Origin: Roseovarius sp. S88
GTDB taxonomy: Bacteria; Pseudomonadota; Alphaproteobacteria; Rhodobacterales; Rhodobacteraceae
DNA: 64,000 bases
Assembly (NCBI RefSeq): GCF_037023735.1
Contig: NZ_CP146069.1
Span: 661,501 to 725,500 of the forward strand
Direction: 5' to 3'
Position numbers and translations under genes: made by a program. Below the pieces are notes generated by a model. The model saw only the letters and a program-made list of their open reading frames with translations, was not told the origin of the DNA and did no database searches. Shown here piece after piece: positions 25,203 to 35,052 of this stretch; position 1 is the first letter of the stretch; every line of letters begins with the position of its first letter.

Positions 25203-25809
25203 CTAGCCCGCTTTTTTAAGATCGGCGATCAACCCGTCAATATTGCCCTTGTTGCGATCGAGGATCGCGCCGATTTCCGTGCGCTCGGTCAAGCGTAGAC
25301 TGACCCCTTCGATCACCATGTCAAAGAACAGGTCTCTCCCGGAGCGATCCGAAACGAGGAAGAGGACGTTAAACGGAGAGGATCCCTTGAGATACACCAG
25401 CGATTTGACTTCGTGCCAGGATTTCACCTTACGCACGCCTTTGACCTCGATGCGCCCGCCAATAAACTCGCGAAACCGCTTGCCGTATTTGCGTGCGATG
25501 TAGCTTTGGAAGGTTTTGGTGAAGGCACGCATTTGCCCGGAACTTGCACGGCGGGAATCCTGTCCAAGTGTGGAGCGTGCAATGATGCTGACATCTGCAT
25601 AGCGGCTGAAGATCTCGTTCAAAATCACGGATCATAGCGTTAACCGACTTGCCGGAAGCGATCACGCGGTTGATGTCGGCCACGACCTGATCCACCAAGG
25701 CCTTGGCGCGCGCTTCGGTCAGCGCGAATGCGGAAGCGGGCAGGGTCGTCGCCGCAGCGCTTGCTGCGAGCAAAGAAACGACGTGACGGCGGTTTAGATC
25801 ATTCATCAT
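25203..25809 (-). pseudogene. mlaC: MlaC-type phospholipid-binding periplasmic protein, broken by a frameshift
   Basis: MlaC shuttles phospholipids between MlaA at the outer membrane and MlaFEDB at the inner membrane. The first frame (start 25809 or 25806, inside the mlaA end) reads MMNDLNRRHVVSLLAASAAA, a Tat- or Sec-like signal, and continues to NAMIRDFE. The second frame continues with IFSRYADVSIIARSTLG and ends DLKKAG at 25203. Joining them needs removal of one base in GAACGAGATC (around 25625-25634). Together they give a normal MlaC length of about 200 residues. Both parts are well preserved, so a sequencing error is likely. Confidence 0.82.
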
Positions 25810-26596
25810 CGGGCACCTCAAATGGAGAGAGCGCAGGGTCATCGTATGGGTCGGCAAACGCCCCGTCAGAGCCGTTGCCAAGTTTGAATCGGCGGTTTTG
25901 CAGATAGATCGACTGCGCCTGCGCGTAACTGTCGGCACTTTCATAAAGAACCGAGTCGATGGTGTCTGCAAACCGTCCGCGATTGGACAGTCCAGAGGAC
26001 ACCGATGCAATGGTTCCATAGTAATTTTCTGGTGAGTCCAGAATGTAGGTCAGGGGGTTTGTGAATATATCAACCACAAGGCCAACAGTATCGCGTTCAG
26101 TCGAAGGACCCAACAAAGGCAATTCCACATAAGCGCCTTCCCGCACACCCCAAACGTGCAATGTCTGACCAAAGTCAGCGTCATTGGCCTCCGGCATGTT
26201 CAGATCAGTTGCGACATCAAAGACGCCTCCCAGTCCGATCGTGCTGTTGACGAGAAATCTGTAGCTGTCTTCCGTTGCCGCAAGCATGTTGCCCTGCAAA
26301 ATGCTGTTCACGATAGAGCGTGGCAGCGACAGATTGAAAGCAAACCGTCCAATCGCGTCCTCAATATCGTCAGGCACATATTCTGAGTAACCGACGCCAG
26401 CAGGCCGCACGATGGCGCGGTCCAAAGAGAGGTTGAACTCATGCACGCTGCGGTTTTGCTCTTCGTAAGGGTCAAAAACCGCATCCGAGGGCAGGCCAGC
26501 AGGTGGCTTTGCACAGGCCGCCAACCCCACAATCAGGAGCAAAGGCAGCAGACAACGCAACGCGCGGCTAGGAGGACAGAGACGAAAATAAATCAC
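25799..26596 (-). CDS. mlaA: Outer-membrane phospholipid transport lipoprotein MlaA (VacJ)
   Basis: This 265-residue protein has a lipoprotein signal with lipobox LAAC (Cys28). The MlaA core follows: DPYEEQNRSVHEFN, NFLQGN-type segment NSILQGN, TIGLGGVFDVAT and DFGQTLHVWGV, with PLLGPSTERD. MlaA removes mislocalised phospholipids from the outer leaflet together with OmpC-type porins. Its end overlaps the mlaC start, so the two are co-translated. Confidence 0.95.
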   Translation of the reverse strand: MIYFRLCPPSRALRCLLPLLLIVGLAACAKPPAGLPSDAVFDPYEEQNRSVHEFNLSLDRAIVRPAGVGYSEYVPDDIEDAIGRFAFNLSLPRSIVNSILQGNMLAATEDSYRFLVNSTIGLGGVFDVATDLNMPEANDADFGQTLHVWGVREGAYVELPLLGPSTERDTVGLVVDIFTNPLTYILDSPENYYGTIASVSSGLSNRGRFADTIDSVLYESADSYAQAQSIYLQNRRFKLGNGSDGAFADPYDDPALSPFEVPDDE

Positions 26597-26762
26597 GGTT
26601 TAAGGAATCTTTAAATCAGTTCAGCGCATACATACCCAATCGAGCGCCAGTGCCCAGAAGATCAAGCGTGTCCTCAGCAGCATGTGGCAGTTCGGTGACA
26701 CCAATCTAGGCCGGACATACCGACCATTTCAAGCGCAGTTGGCAACAGGCGGCTCATAAACC

Positions 26763-28502
26763 ATGCAATCGAGCAGGTCACACCGCGAAACGGGTCTGGA
26801 AGAGCTTCGTTCCGCGCGGCAACAAAGCCGTGTTCTCTATTGGACCGTGGGTGGTTTCAGCTTTTTCGTGAACCTTCTGATGCTGACCGGGCCGATCTAC
26901 ATGCTGCAGGTCTATGACCGGGTTCTTGGCAGCCGGTCGGTGGAGACGTTGGTTGCCCTTTCGGTCCTAGTGCTCTTTTTGTACACGATGATGGGGCTGT
27001 TGGATTATGCACGCGGTCGCATCATGGGACGGGTTGCGGCACGGTTTCAGTCGCGAATGGATCGCCGGGTTTTTGACGCCGTTGTGCGCAAATCGGCCGT
27101 GGAACCGGATGAAAACACCGAAACTGGCCTGCGCGATCTGGAGGCGGTTCAACGGCTCATGGCATCTCCTGTCCTGATGGCCGGGTTCGACATTCCCTGG
27201 ACGCCGTTTTTTCTGGTTGGCATTTGGATCTTTCATCCATGGCTGGGGTCGATGGCATTGGCGGGGGGCATAATCCTTGTTGCAATTGCATTGATTAATC
27301 AACGCGTCACACGTCGCCCAACCGGGCGGTCCAACATGGCATCAGTGGCGGCGGAAAAGATTGCCAATCAAATTCGCAACGAGGCAGAGATGGTGCAGGC
27401 CATGGGCATGCGTGATGCCACATTTGATCGCTGGAAAGAGGCACGCGACGTGGCGCTTGAGGCGCAAATTCAATCATCAGACTTGTTAGGCACATTCAGT
27501 GTGACAACAAAAACGTTCCGGCTGTTCTTGCAATCCGCGATGCTCGGGTTGGGGGCGTACCTTGTGTTGGCGGGGTCCTTGACCCCCGGCGCGATGATTG
27601 CCGGATCCATCCTGTTGGGGCGGGCACTGGCGCCGGTGGAACTGGCCGTGGGACAATGGCCGGCTGTCCACCGCGCCGTTCGCGGGTGGGAGGCGCTGGC
27701 CGACTTGTTGGGCACGGTGCCGCCAGAACGGGCGCGCATTCCGTTGCCCTGTCCCAAAGCGCATCTCGACGTGCGGCAGCTCACCGTGTTTCCGCCGGGC
27801 GAAAAACAGGCCTCGCTGCGCAGTGTCAGCTTTGTGGTTCAACCCGGTGAAGCGGTGGGCGTGATTGGACCCTCGGGCGCTGGCAAATCTTCGCTGGCGC
27901 GTGCCTTGACCGGATTGTGGCACCCGGCCGGTGGCAAAATTCGGCTCGATGGCGCGACGCTTGACCAGTATGAGGCAAGCACGCTCGGCGGATTGGTGGG
28001 GTACCTCCCGCAGCGTGTACAGCTATTTGATGGCACCATTGCCGAAAACATCGCGCGTCTGGCCGAAACGCCCGACCCGGTCAAGACTGTGGAAGCCGCC
28101 AAGAAGGCGGACGCGCACAGCATGATCCTGAAACTGCCGGACGGGTACGACACGCGCGTGACCCCGGGTGGTGGTCGTTTGTCTGGCGGGCAGATGCAGC
28201 GCATAGGTCTTGCGCGTGCCATGTATGATGATCCGGTTTTTCTGGTGTTGGACGAACCCAATTCAAACCTCGACAACGAAGGCAGCGAAGCCGTCAACCG
28301 CGCCATTCGCGGCTTCAAAGCCGAAGGGCGTTCCATCCTGATAATGGCCCACAGGCCTGCCGCAATTCAGGAATGCGAAAAACTATTAATGCTGGATGGT
28401 GGTCGATTGCGCGCCTTTGGCCCCAAGGATGACGTGCTGCGCAGCGTCGTCAAAAACCATCTCGATGTGATCGGCGGCGAAGGGCTTCGGGGCGTGCAAT
28501 GA
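26763..28502 (+). CDS. Type I secretion ABC transporter, PrtD-like (permease-ATPase fusion)
   Basis: This 579-residue half-transporter has six membrane segments in residues about 25-310 and a C-terminal ATPase. Walker A is GPSGAGKSS, the signature is LSGGQMQRIGLARAM and Walker B is VFLVLDEPNSNLD, followed by the switch His in IMAHRP. The N-terminal start (LRSARQQSRVLYWTV) fits the PrtD/HlyB-like group without a C39 peptidase domain. It overlaps the HlyD-type gene by four bases. No RTX substrate or TolC gene is in the window, so the cargo is unknown. Confidence 0.92.
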   Translation: MQSSRSHRETGLEELRSARQQSRVLYWTVGGFSFFVNLLMLTGPIYMLQVYDRVLGSRSVETLVALSVLVLFLYTMMGLLDYARGRIMGRVAARFQSRMDRRVFDAVVRKSAVEPDENTETGLRDLEAVQRLMASPVLMAGFDIPWTPFFLVGIWIFHPWLGSMALAGGIILVAIALINQRVTRRPTGRSNMASVAAEKIANQIRNEAEMVQAMGMRDATFDRWKEARDVALEAQIQSSDLLGTFSVTTKTFRLFLQSAMLGLGAYLVLAGSLTPGAMIAGSILLGRALAPVELAVGQWPAVHRAVRGWEALADLLGTVPPERARIPLPCPKAHLDVRQLTVFPPGEKQASLRSVSFVVQPGEAVGVIGPSGAGKSSLARALTGLWHPAGGKIRLDGATLDQYEASTLGGLVGYLPQRVQLFDGTIAENIARLAETPDPVKTVEAAKKADAHSMILKLPDGYDTRVTPGGGRLSGGQMQRIGLARAMYDDPVFLVLDEPNSNLDNEGSEAVNRAIRGFKAEGRSILIMAHRPAAIQECEKLLMLDGGRLRAFGPKDDVLRSVVKNHLDVIGGEGLRGVQ

Positions 28503-29806
28503 CCTTAGCCAAGCGCACTTCCTGGTCCGTGCGGCGGCCTCTATACATCGGTGCAGTGACTGTCGTCATGCTTTTGGGTGGGTTTGGAGCCTGGGCGGTT
28601 TTGACGACCATATCGGGGGCGATTGTCGCCGAAGGGCGGATAGAGGTCGACCAGAATCGGCAAGTGGTGCAACACCCGGATGGCGGTGTTGTGGCCATGC
28701 TCGAAGTCGACGAAGGCGATTTCGTCGTCGCAGGCGATGTGCTGTTGCGGCTTGATCCAACCGCGCTGCGGTCGCAGCTTTCTATCACCGAAAGCCAGCT
28801 TTTTGAATTGATGGCGCGACGTGGGCGACTTGAGGCCGAGCGTGACGAGGCGTCCGGGATCACATTTGACCCTCTGCTGCAACAGGTTGCTCTGGAAGAT
28901 GTTGATGTCACGGGACTTTTGCAGGGGCAAACCCGATTGCTTGCAGCGCGTGAAGAAACAACTGCGCAAGAGATAACGCAGCTTGAGAAACAAAGGCGGC
29001 AGATCGCGGATCAGATCACCGGCCTGACGGCGCAGGCGACCGCTTTGCAAGAACAGCTTGATCTGATCGATGTTGAACTGGCCAACCAACAAGCCTTGTT
29101 GGATCAAGGTCTGGCGCAGGCAACACGCGTTTTGTCGCTGCAACGTGAAAGGGCAGGGCTGTCGGGACAAATGGGCGAATTGGCGGCGCAGGTGGCCCAG
29201 GCCGAAGGGCGGATGACCGAGATTGATATCGAAGTGTTGCAATTGGGTGCGCAACGGCGCGAAGAGGCCATCGCGACTTTGCGAGATCAACAATACCGCG
29301 AACTGGAGCTTTTGGAAGAGCGTCGTGCGCTGACCGAACGGCTGGACCGGCTGGATATTCGCGCCCCGGTGTCCGGGATCATTTATGACCTTCAGGTTTT
29401 CGCCCTGCGGTCCGTTGTTCGGCCTGCAGATCCTATCCTCTATATTGTGCCGCAAGATCGCCCGTTGATCATCAACGCGCGGGTTGAGCCCATCCACATC
29501 GACAAGCTCTACCTCGGTCAGGATGTCATCCTGCGCTTTTCGGCGCTCGACCAAAGACGCACGCCGGAACTCACCGGGCAGGTGATGCAGATATCGGCCG
29601 ATGCGTTCGAAGAGGAAGGCACACATCGCAGCTATTACCGGGCCGAAATCGAACTCAGTGAAGGAGAGCAGGCTCGCCTGCCCCAAGATGTGACCCTGAT
29701 CCCCGGCATGCCGGTCGAGGCGTTTATCCGCACGGAAGACCGCACGCCGCTGGCCTATCTGGTCAAACCGCTCAGCGACTATTTCTCCAAAGCATTTCGA
29801 GAGTAA
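28499..29806 (+). CDS. HlyD-family type I secretion membrane-fusion protein (PrtE-like)
   Basis: This 435-residue adaptor bridges the inner-membrane ABC protein and a TolC-like outer-membrane channel. It has one transmembrane helix at residues about 20-42, a lipoyl half (EGRIEVDQNRQVVQHPDGG), a long coiled-coil hairpin (residues about 90-280) and the second lipoyl half with IRAPVSGIIYDLQ. The C-terminus (TPLAYLVKPLSDYFSKAFRE) is characteristic of T1SS adaptors. It starts in an ATGA overlap with the ABC gene. Confidence 0.92.
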   Translation: MTLAKRTSWSVRRPLYIGAVTVVMLLGGFGAWAVLTTISGAIVAEGRIEVDQNRQVVQHPDGGVVAMLEVDEGDFVVAGDVLLRLDPTALRSQLSITESQLFELMARRGRLEAERDEASGITFDPLLQQVALEDVDVTGLLQGQTRLLAAREETTAQEITQLEKQRRQIADQITGLTAQATALQEQLDLIDVELANQQALLDQGLAQATRVLSLQRERAGLSGQMGELAAQVAQAEGRMTEIDIEVLQLGAQRREEAIATLRDQQYRELELLEERRALTERLDRLDIRAPVSGIIYDLQVFALRSVVRPADPILYIVPQDRPLIINARVEPIHIDKLYLGQDVILRFSALDQRRTPELTGQVMQISADAFEEEGTHRSYYRAEIELSEGEQARLPQDVTLIPGMPVEAFIRTEDRTPLAYLVKPLSDYFSKAFRE

Positions 29807-29927
29807 CTCCGGCCTGCACCGATATGATCTGAACAAATCGTCGCTGCAAAAACAGTTTTTCCTGATTTTCTTTGCTGAGCACTGCGGCTAGCGTCCACAT
29901 GCGAAACGAATCCGGGAGACGAGGCCG

Positions 29928-30389
29928 ATGGGCAAATTTGAGAGCAAACTGGCAGAGATGGGGGTCACGCTTCCTGATGCGCCTGCACCGGCAGCCAATT
30001 ATGTGCCTTATGTTCAGGTAGGCGACATGCTCTATGTGTCAGGTCAGCTGCCAAAAGATGGTGACACGCTCATGATTGGGAAGCTGGGGGATGACATGGA
30101 TGTCGCCACGGGTGCGAAGGCCGCGCGGGTTTGTGCCATAAATTTGCTGGCCCAGGTTAAGGCGGCCTGCGGCGGTGATCTTGACCGGCTGCAACGGGTC
30201 GTCAAGCTGGGTGGCTTTGTCAACTCCACCGATGATTTCAAAGATCAGCCCGCCGTGATCAACGGCGCATCAGACTTTATCGGCGAAGCACTGGGCGACG
30301 TTGGCAAACATGCCCGCGCCGCGGTGTCGTCTCCGGCACTGCCCTTTGGTGTGGCGGTCGAAATCGAAGGCGTGTTTCAGATCAAATGA
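29928..30389 (+). CDS. RidA/YjgF-family protein
   Basis: This 153-residue protein resembles the RidA subfamily that includes an extended N-terminus (SKLAEMGVTLPDAPAPAANY). Core motifs are VGDMLYVSGQLPKDG and HARAAVSSPALPFGVAVEIE. RidA proteins deaminate reactive enamines or imines made by PLP enzymes. The catalytic Arg of canonical RidA aligns with HARAAV. It overlaps the next gene by four bases and heads a small operon. Confidence 0.88.
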   Translation: MGKFESKLAEMGVTLPDAPAPAANYVPYVQVGDMLYVSGQLPKDGDTLMIGKLGDDMDVATGAKAARVCAINLLAQVKAACGGDLDRLQRVVKLGGFVNSTDDFKDQPAVINGASDFIGEALGDVGKHARAAVSSPALPFGVAVEIEGVFQIK

Positions 30390-31153
30390 TCCGGCTGCAC
30401 CGGTCCTTTTTCAAGGCACCGCTGGCACATCGCGCCTTGCATGATGTGGCTGACGGTCGACCAGAAAACTCGCGTGTCGCTGTTCAGGCTGCGTTGGATC
30501 ACGGCTATGGGATCGAGATCGACCTGCAGCTGAGCCGTGATGGCGAGGCGATGGTGTTTCACGACTATGATCTGGATCGCCTCACGTCCAAATGCGGTTT
30601 GGTTCTGGAGCATGATGCAGCAGAGCTGTCGCAGATCCCGCTGAAAGGCGGATCAGACGGTATCCCGACGCTGTCAGAGTTACTGACACTGGTCGCGGGC
30701 TGTGCGCCGATGCTGATTGAACTCAAGGATCAGCATGGCCAGATGGGGATGACCGATGGACGCCTGGAAAAGGCCACCGCCCGTGCGTTGCAGGGGTACA
30801 AAGGCGCGGTGGGTCTGATGTCGTTCAATCCCGAGATGGTCGCCCTTTTGGCTGAGCTTGTCCCGGATGTCCCGCGAGGGCTGGTCACAAGCCCTTACAG
30901 GGAAAAGAACTGGCCGGAACTTGACGAGCCTGTTCGCGAAAGGCTGCGCGATATCCCCGATTATGACCGCACGGGCGCTAGTTTCATCAGCCATCAGGCG
31001 GACGATCTTTTGAGGCCACGCGTGGCCGAATTGAAGACCAAGGGCGCGGACGTTTTTTGCTGGACGATCCGCACAGCGCAGCAAGAAGCCCTTGCGCGCC
31101 AAGTTGCCGACAATGTGACCTTTGAAGGCTATCTCGCCGAGATCCCCGCTTGA
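30386..31153 (+). CDS. Glycerophosphodiester phosphodiesterase
   Basis: This 255-residue cytosolic enzyme hydrolyses glycerophosphodiesters to glycerol-3-phosphate and an alcohol. The GDPD motifs are LAHRALHDVADGRPENS (the HR-x(n)-PEN metal and catalytic pattern), EIDLQLSRDGEAMVFHDYDLDR (split around DGEAMVFHD) and LIELKDQ. No signal peptide. It lies between the RidA gene and a FemAB-like gene, all on one strand. Confidence 0.92.
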   Translation: MIRLHRSFFKAPLAHRALHDVADGRPENSRVAVQAALDHGYGIEIDLQLSRDGEAMVFHDYDLDRLTSKCGLVLEHDAAELSQIPLKGGSDGIPTLSELLTLVAGCAPMLIELKDQHGQMGMTDGRLEKATARALQGYKGAVGLMSFNPEMVALLAELVPDVPRGLVTSPYREKNWPELDEPVRERLRDIPDYDRTGASFISHQADDLLRPRVAELKTKGADVFCWTIRTAQQEALARQVADNVTFEGYLAEIPA

Positions 31154-31203
31154 AGCGTGTCCCGCGCAGACCAGATTGAAGAGCATGTAGTCAAAGGATC
31201 GGT

Positions 31204-32388
31204 ATGGACGGCGGATCAGTCATCGTTAGCGTCTGCGACAGCCTCGCCCAGATCCGGGCCGAGGACTGGGACGCCTGCGCCTGCCCCGAGGCTGCGGACG
31301 GGCGGCCAGATGATCCTTTCACGACCTACAGGTTTCTCAAAGCCCTGGAAGACAGCCGGTCGGTGGGCGTCGGCACCGGGTGGCAAGCGCAGTATCTTAC
31401 GGCTGAAATGGACGGGCAGGTGATTGCCTGCGCGCCGCTTTATGCCAAGTCACACAGCCAGGGCGAATATATTTTTGACCACAACTGGGCGCATGCCTAT
31501 GAGCGCGCCGGAGGGCGATATTTCCCAAAGTTACAACTGGCGGTGCCGTTCACTCCGGTCACTGGGCGACGATTTCTGACGCGACCGGGGTATGAGCGAG
31601 CTGGACAAGAGGCGTTGGTGCAGGCAGCGGTGCAGTTGGCGGACCGGCACAGCCTGTCATCCTTGCATGTCACGTTCTGCACCGAAGTCGAGCGGGAGAA
31701 TGGCAGTCAGATGGGTCTTCTGCCCCGCACCACGCAGCAGTTTCACTGGCTCAACAAGGGCTATCAAAGCTTTGATGACTTCCTCGCCTCGCTCAGCTCG
31801 CGCAAACGCAAGAATATCCGCAAAGAACGCGCCCAAGCCCAAGGCTGCAGCGTTGAGATCGTGCAGTTGACCGGTGATCAGATCAAGCCCGCGCATTGGG
31901 AGTATATCTGGACCTTTTACCAGGATACCGGTGCGCGGAAATGGGGCATGCCCTATCTGACGCGCGCGTTCTTTGACATTGCGCATGACATTCTGCGCGA
32001 CGATATTCTGTTGGTGCTGGCGCTGCTTGACGGTGAACCAGTCGCCGGGGCTTTGAACATGATCGGGCGCGGTGCCTTGTTCGGACGCTACTGGGGCTGC
32101 ACGGCGCATTATCCGGCGATGCATTTTGAGCTGTGCTATTATCAGGCGATCGACTACGCGATTGCGAACGGCTTGTCGCGTGTCGAAGCGGGCGCGCAAG
32201 GGGAGCACAAGCTAGCGCGCGGATATCTTCCGGTCGAGACGCACTCTTTGCACTGGTTCCGCGATCCGTCTTTCGGGGATGCCGTTGCCCGATACTTGGA
32301 CGCGGAGCGGCAGGCGGTGTCAGAGGATATCGAAATTCTGACGGCCTATGGCCCGTTCAAAAGAGCACATGTGGAGGAACAGGAATGA
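31204..32388 (+). CDS. FemAB-like / COG3146 GNAT-fold protein
   Basis: This 394-residue protein belongs to the COG3146 (DUF482) group, annotated as putative peptidoglycan-related acyltransferase. Recognisable segments are [15 protein letters not shown] near the N-terminus, [14 protein letters not shown] mid-protein and [19 protein letters not shown] near the C-terminus, which are the strongest family blocks. The fold is two GNAT-like domains; activity has not been established. It overlaps the following pterin dehydratase by four bases. Confidence 0.85.
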   Translation: MDGGSVIVSVCDSLAQIRAEDWDACACPEAADGRPDDPFTTYRFLKALEDSRSVGVGTGWQAQYLTAEMDGQVIACAPLYAKSHSQGEYIFDHNWAHAYERAGGRYFPKLQLAVPFTPVTGRRFLTRPGYERAGQEALVQAAVQLADRHSLSSLHVTFCTEVERENGSQMGLLPRTTQQFHWLNKGYQSFDDFLASLSSRKRKNIRKERAQAQGCSVEIVQLTGDQIKPAHWEYIWTFYQDTGARKWGMPYLTRAFFDIAHDILRDDILLVLALLDGEPVAGALNMIGRGALFGRYWGCTAHYPAMHFELCYYQAIDYAIANGLSRVEAGAQGEHKLARGYLPVETHSLHWFRDPSFGDAVARYLDAERQAVSEDIEILTAYGPFKRAHVEEQE

Positions 32389-32684
32389 CCGAGAAGCTGA
32401 GCGATGCAGAGCGTGACACGGAGCTATCGCCACTATTAACCAATGGCTGGGTTATGGTGGACGGGCGCGATGCGATCCACCGCGAGTTTCAGTTCAAGAA
32501 CTTCGTGGATGCGTTTGGCTTCATGACGCGCGCCGCGCTTTGGGCCGAGAAATGGAACCATCATCCCGAGTGGTTCAATGTCTACAAAACCGTACAGGTC
32601 ACATTGAGCACGCATGACGTTGGCGGTCTGAGCGCTTTGGACATCAAACTGGCCCGCAAGATGAATGATCTGGCCCAAGGATAA
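32385..32684 (+). CDS. Pterin-4a-carbinolamine dehydratase
   Basis: This 99-residue protein recycles the pterin-carbinolamine formed by aromatic amino acid hydroxylases; some bacterial members act in molybdopterin or other pterin metabolism. The catalytic motif is [15 protein letters not shown] (the paired His-His-Pro and Tyr). [12 protein letters not shown] closes the fold. The ATG at 32385 overlaps the upstream TGA and follows GGAGGAACAGGA. No phenylalanine hydroxylase is nearby. Confidence 0.93.
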   Translation: MTEKLSDAERDTELSPLLTNGWVMVDGRDAIHREFQFKNFVDAFGFMTRAALWAEKWNHHPEWFNVYKTVQVTLSTHDVGGLSALDIKLARKMNDLAQG

Positions 32685-32720
32685 GGCGGGCGCATTCACG
32701 GCCCGCCCAAGAATGTCAAA

Positions 32721-33209
32721 TCAAAGCGCGTCGAGAATGGTCTCGCCTGCGGATGTCTCGCATACACCGGGGCTTTCTTCGGCGTTGAGCACGGTCACCG
32801 CGCCATCTTCAACAACCATCGCATAGCGCATAGATCGGCCAAATAGGCCAGCCGGGGGCGCGTCGAAATTCATACCGATGGCTTTGGTGAAACTGGAATC
32901 CGCGTCGCTGAGCATGGTGATGCCAGCATCCGTTGCCCCCGTGGCCTCGCCCCAGGCTTTCATGGTGAACGGGTCATTCACCGACACGCAGATGATTTCA
33001 TCCACGCCTTTGGCGGCCAGCGCGTCTTTGGTGCGGATAAAGCTGGGCACATGGGCGGAGTGGCAGGTGGGCGTATACGCGCCGGGCACCGCAAAGATCA
33101 CCACCTTGCGGCCATTGGTTTTCTCCGAAAGGGTGACGGCTTCGGGGCCATCCGCGCCCAGTTGCAATAAAGAAGCTTCGGGAAGTTTGTCGCCAGTGGA
33201 AAGGGTCAT
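32721..33209 (-). CDS. Prx5-type peroxiredoxin
   Basis: This 162-residue thiol peroxidase has its peroxidatic cysteine at C49 in PGAYTPTCHSAHVPSF, the Prx5/hybrid pattern. A second cysteine lies near the C-terminus (GVCETSAGE). I start at 33209 because the upstream in-frame codons are not typical and AGGATGCGACC precedes this ATG. It is divergent from a ferredoxin reductase; the 86-base spacer holds both promoters. Confidence 0.92.
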   Translation of the reverse strand: MTLSTGDKLPEASLLQLGADGPEAVTLSEKTNGRKVVIFAVPGAYTPTCHSAHVPSFIRTKDALAAKGVDEIICVSVNDPFTMKAWGEATGATDAGITMLSDADSSFTKAIGMNFDAPPAGLFGRSMRYAMVVEDGAVTVLNAEESPGVCETSAGETILDAL

Positions 33210-33295
33210 GGTCGCATCCTGTCTATCATTTGCGGGTTGATTGACCGTAGTTATAGGCTGTGCTTTGGCCGTGGCCATCTAAATCGGAGGATAGC

Positions 33296-34501
33296 ATGTC
33301 GGGAATCGTTGTCATCGGCGCGGGGCAGGCGGGAAGTTCGCTTGTCGCCAAACTGCGCATGCTTGGGCATGAAGGTGCTGTCACATTGATTGGTGCCGAA
33401 CCTGTCCCGCCCTATCAACGCCCGCCCTTGTCCAAGAAGTATCTGCTGGGGGAGATGGAGTTGGAGCGGCTCTATCTGCGGCCAGAGAGATTTTATGATG
33501 AGAATGATATCGCTCTGAGATTGGGCGAAGAAGTGACAGGCATAGATCTTACCGCGAAGATGATTTCTCTGGGGAACGAGACGCTTGTCTATGATCAGCT
33601 TGTTCTGACCACTGGGTCCGCACCGCGCCGGTTGCCGGCCTCCATCGGCGGGGCGCTGGAGGGAGTTTACGTTGTGCGGGATTTGCAGGATGTCGATGCC
33701 ATGGCACCCGAATTCAAACCTAGTGCACGGGTTTTGATTGTGGGCGGCGGATATATCGGCCTTGAGGCGGCAGCTGTGGCGGCAAGTAAAGGCCTCAACG
33801 TGATTTTGGTTGAGATGGCCGATCGCATTTTGCAGCGCGTGGCGGCACCCGAAACATCCGACTATTTTCGGGCGCTGCATCAGGGGCACGGCGTTGAGAT
33901 CGTCGAGGGCGTGGGCCTTGAGACGCTCTTGGGCGAAGGTCACGTCAGCGGCGCAAGATTGAGCGATGGGCGTCAACTGGACGTCGACTTTGTCATCGTT
34001 GGCGTGGGTATCACCCCGGACACCAGGCTGGCTGAGGCGGCGGGTATCGAGATTGACAATGGGATCAAGGTCGATGCTCTGGGTCAAACCAGTGTTGAGG
34101 GCATCTGGGCGGCGGGAGATTGCGCGTCTTTCCCGCATGATCAGGGGCGCTTGCGGTTGGAAAGCGTGCCCAATGCCATTGATATGGCCGAATGCGTGGC
34201 TGAAAACCTGTTGGGCGCGGGCAAAGCCTATGTGCCGCAGCCTTGGTTCTGGTCGGATCAATATGGCGTGAAACTGCAGATTGCCGGGCTGAACACCGGC
34301 TATGATCGTGTAATCACGCGCCAGGCGGAGAACGGCGTGTCTTTCTGGTACTTCAAAGGTGACACTCTCTTGGCCGTGGATGCCGCCAATGACGCGCGGG
34401 CCTATATGGTGGGCAAGCGGTTGATCGACAGTGGCAAGACGGCGGATGCGGATGTGGTGGCTGATCCCGATGCTGATCTCAAGGCGCTGTTGCGCGCGTG
34501 A
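33296..34501 (+). CDS. FAD-dependent ferredoxin reductase (putidaredoxin/rhodocoxin reductase type)
   Basis: This 401-residue protein transfers electrons from NAD(P)H to a [2Fe-2S] ferredoxin. The FAD motif is VVIGAGQAGSSLVAKL (residues 4-19), with PPYQRPPLSKKYL typical of this subgroup. A second Rossmann motif, IVGGGYIGLEAAAVA, binds NAD(P)H, and GIWAAGDCA closes the FAD site. CGGAGG precedes the ATG by five bases. The ferredoxin and monooxygenase partners are not nearby. Confidence 0.9.
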   Translation: MSGIVVIGAGQAGSSLVAKLRMLGHEGAVTLIGAEPVPPYQRPPLSKKYLLGEMELERLYLRPERFYDENDIALRLGEEVTGIDLTAKMISLGNETLVYDQLVLTTGSAPRRLPASIGGALEGVYVVRDLQDVDAMAPEFKPSARVLIVGGGYIGLEAAAVAASKGLNVILVEMADRILQRVAAPETSDYFRALHQGHGVEIVEGVGLETLLGEGHVSGARLSDGRQLDVDFVIVGVGITPDTRLAEAAGIEIDNGIKVDALGQTSVEGIWAAGDCASFPHDQGRLRLESVPNAIDMAECVAENLLGAGKAYVPQPWFWSDQYGVKLQIAGLNTGYDRVITRQAENGVSFWYFKGDTLLAVDAANDARAYMVGKRLIDSGKTADADVVADPDADLKALLRA

Positions 34502-35052
34502 GGATCATTGGCGGCGCATTCCGTGGCCGCAAACTGGCCTCTGTTGGCAAGGGCGATGACGCTGCGCGTTTGCGCCCCACTTCAGACCGCGTTCGCGAAA
34601 GTCTGTTCAATGTGCTGATGTCCCGGTTTTCCGCCCGGGTCGAGGGCGTCGCGGTGCTGGATATCTTTGCCGGGACAGGGGCGCTCGGGCTTGAGGCTTT
34701 GTCGCGGGGCGCGGGCAACGTGACCTTTGTCGAAAATGGCCGTGTGGCACAACGCATCTTGCGTCAGAACATTGCGCTCTGCGGTGTTGAGACGGACGCA
34801 AAACTCATCTCGCGCGATGCTTGCAAGCTTGGTGCGTCTGATGACCCGTTTGACCTGATCTTTCTGGACCCGCCTTATGGCAAGGGGCTGGGAGAGGCCG
34901 CCATGAAAGCGGCAATCTCGGGCGGATGGCTGTCTGAGGACGCGCTTGTTATCTGGGAAGAAGGTGGTGCTGTTACGGTGCCCGAAGGTTTGACGCAGCT
35001 GGATGAGCGCAGTTATGGCGACACGGTGATCCGTATTCTTGAGCGTAGCTAG
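34498..35052 (+). CDS. rsmD: 16S rRNA (guanine966-N2)-methyltransferase RsmD
   Basis: This 184-residue SAM-dependent enzyme methylates G966 in 16S rRNA. Motifs are MRIIGGAFRGRKL at the start, RPTSDRVRESLFN, DIFAGTGALGLEALSRGA (SAM site) and IFLDPPYGKG (catalytic DPPY). The GTG start overlaps the upstream TGA (GTGA). Its end overlaps the convergent ubiH-like gene by four bases. Confidence 0.96.
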   Translation: MRIIGGAFRGRKLASVGKGDDAARLRPTSDRVRESLFNVLMSRFSARVEGVAVLDIFAGTGALGLEALSRGAGNVTFVENGRVAQRILRQNIALCGVETDAKLISRDACKLGASDDPFDLIFLDPPYGKGLGEAAMKAAISGGWLSEDALVIWEEGGAVTVPEGLTQLDERSYGDTVIRILERS

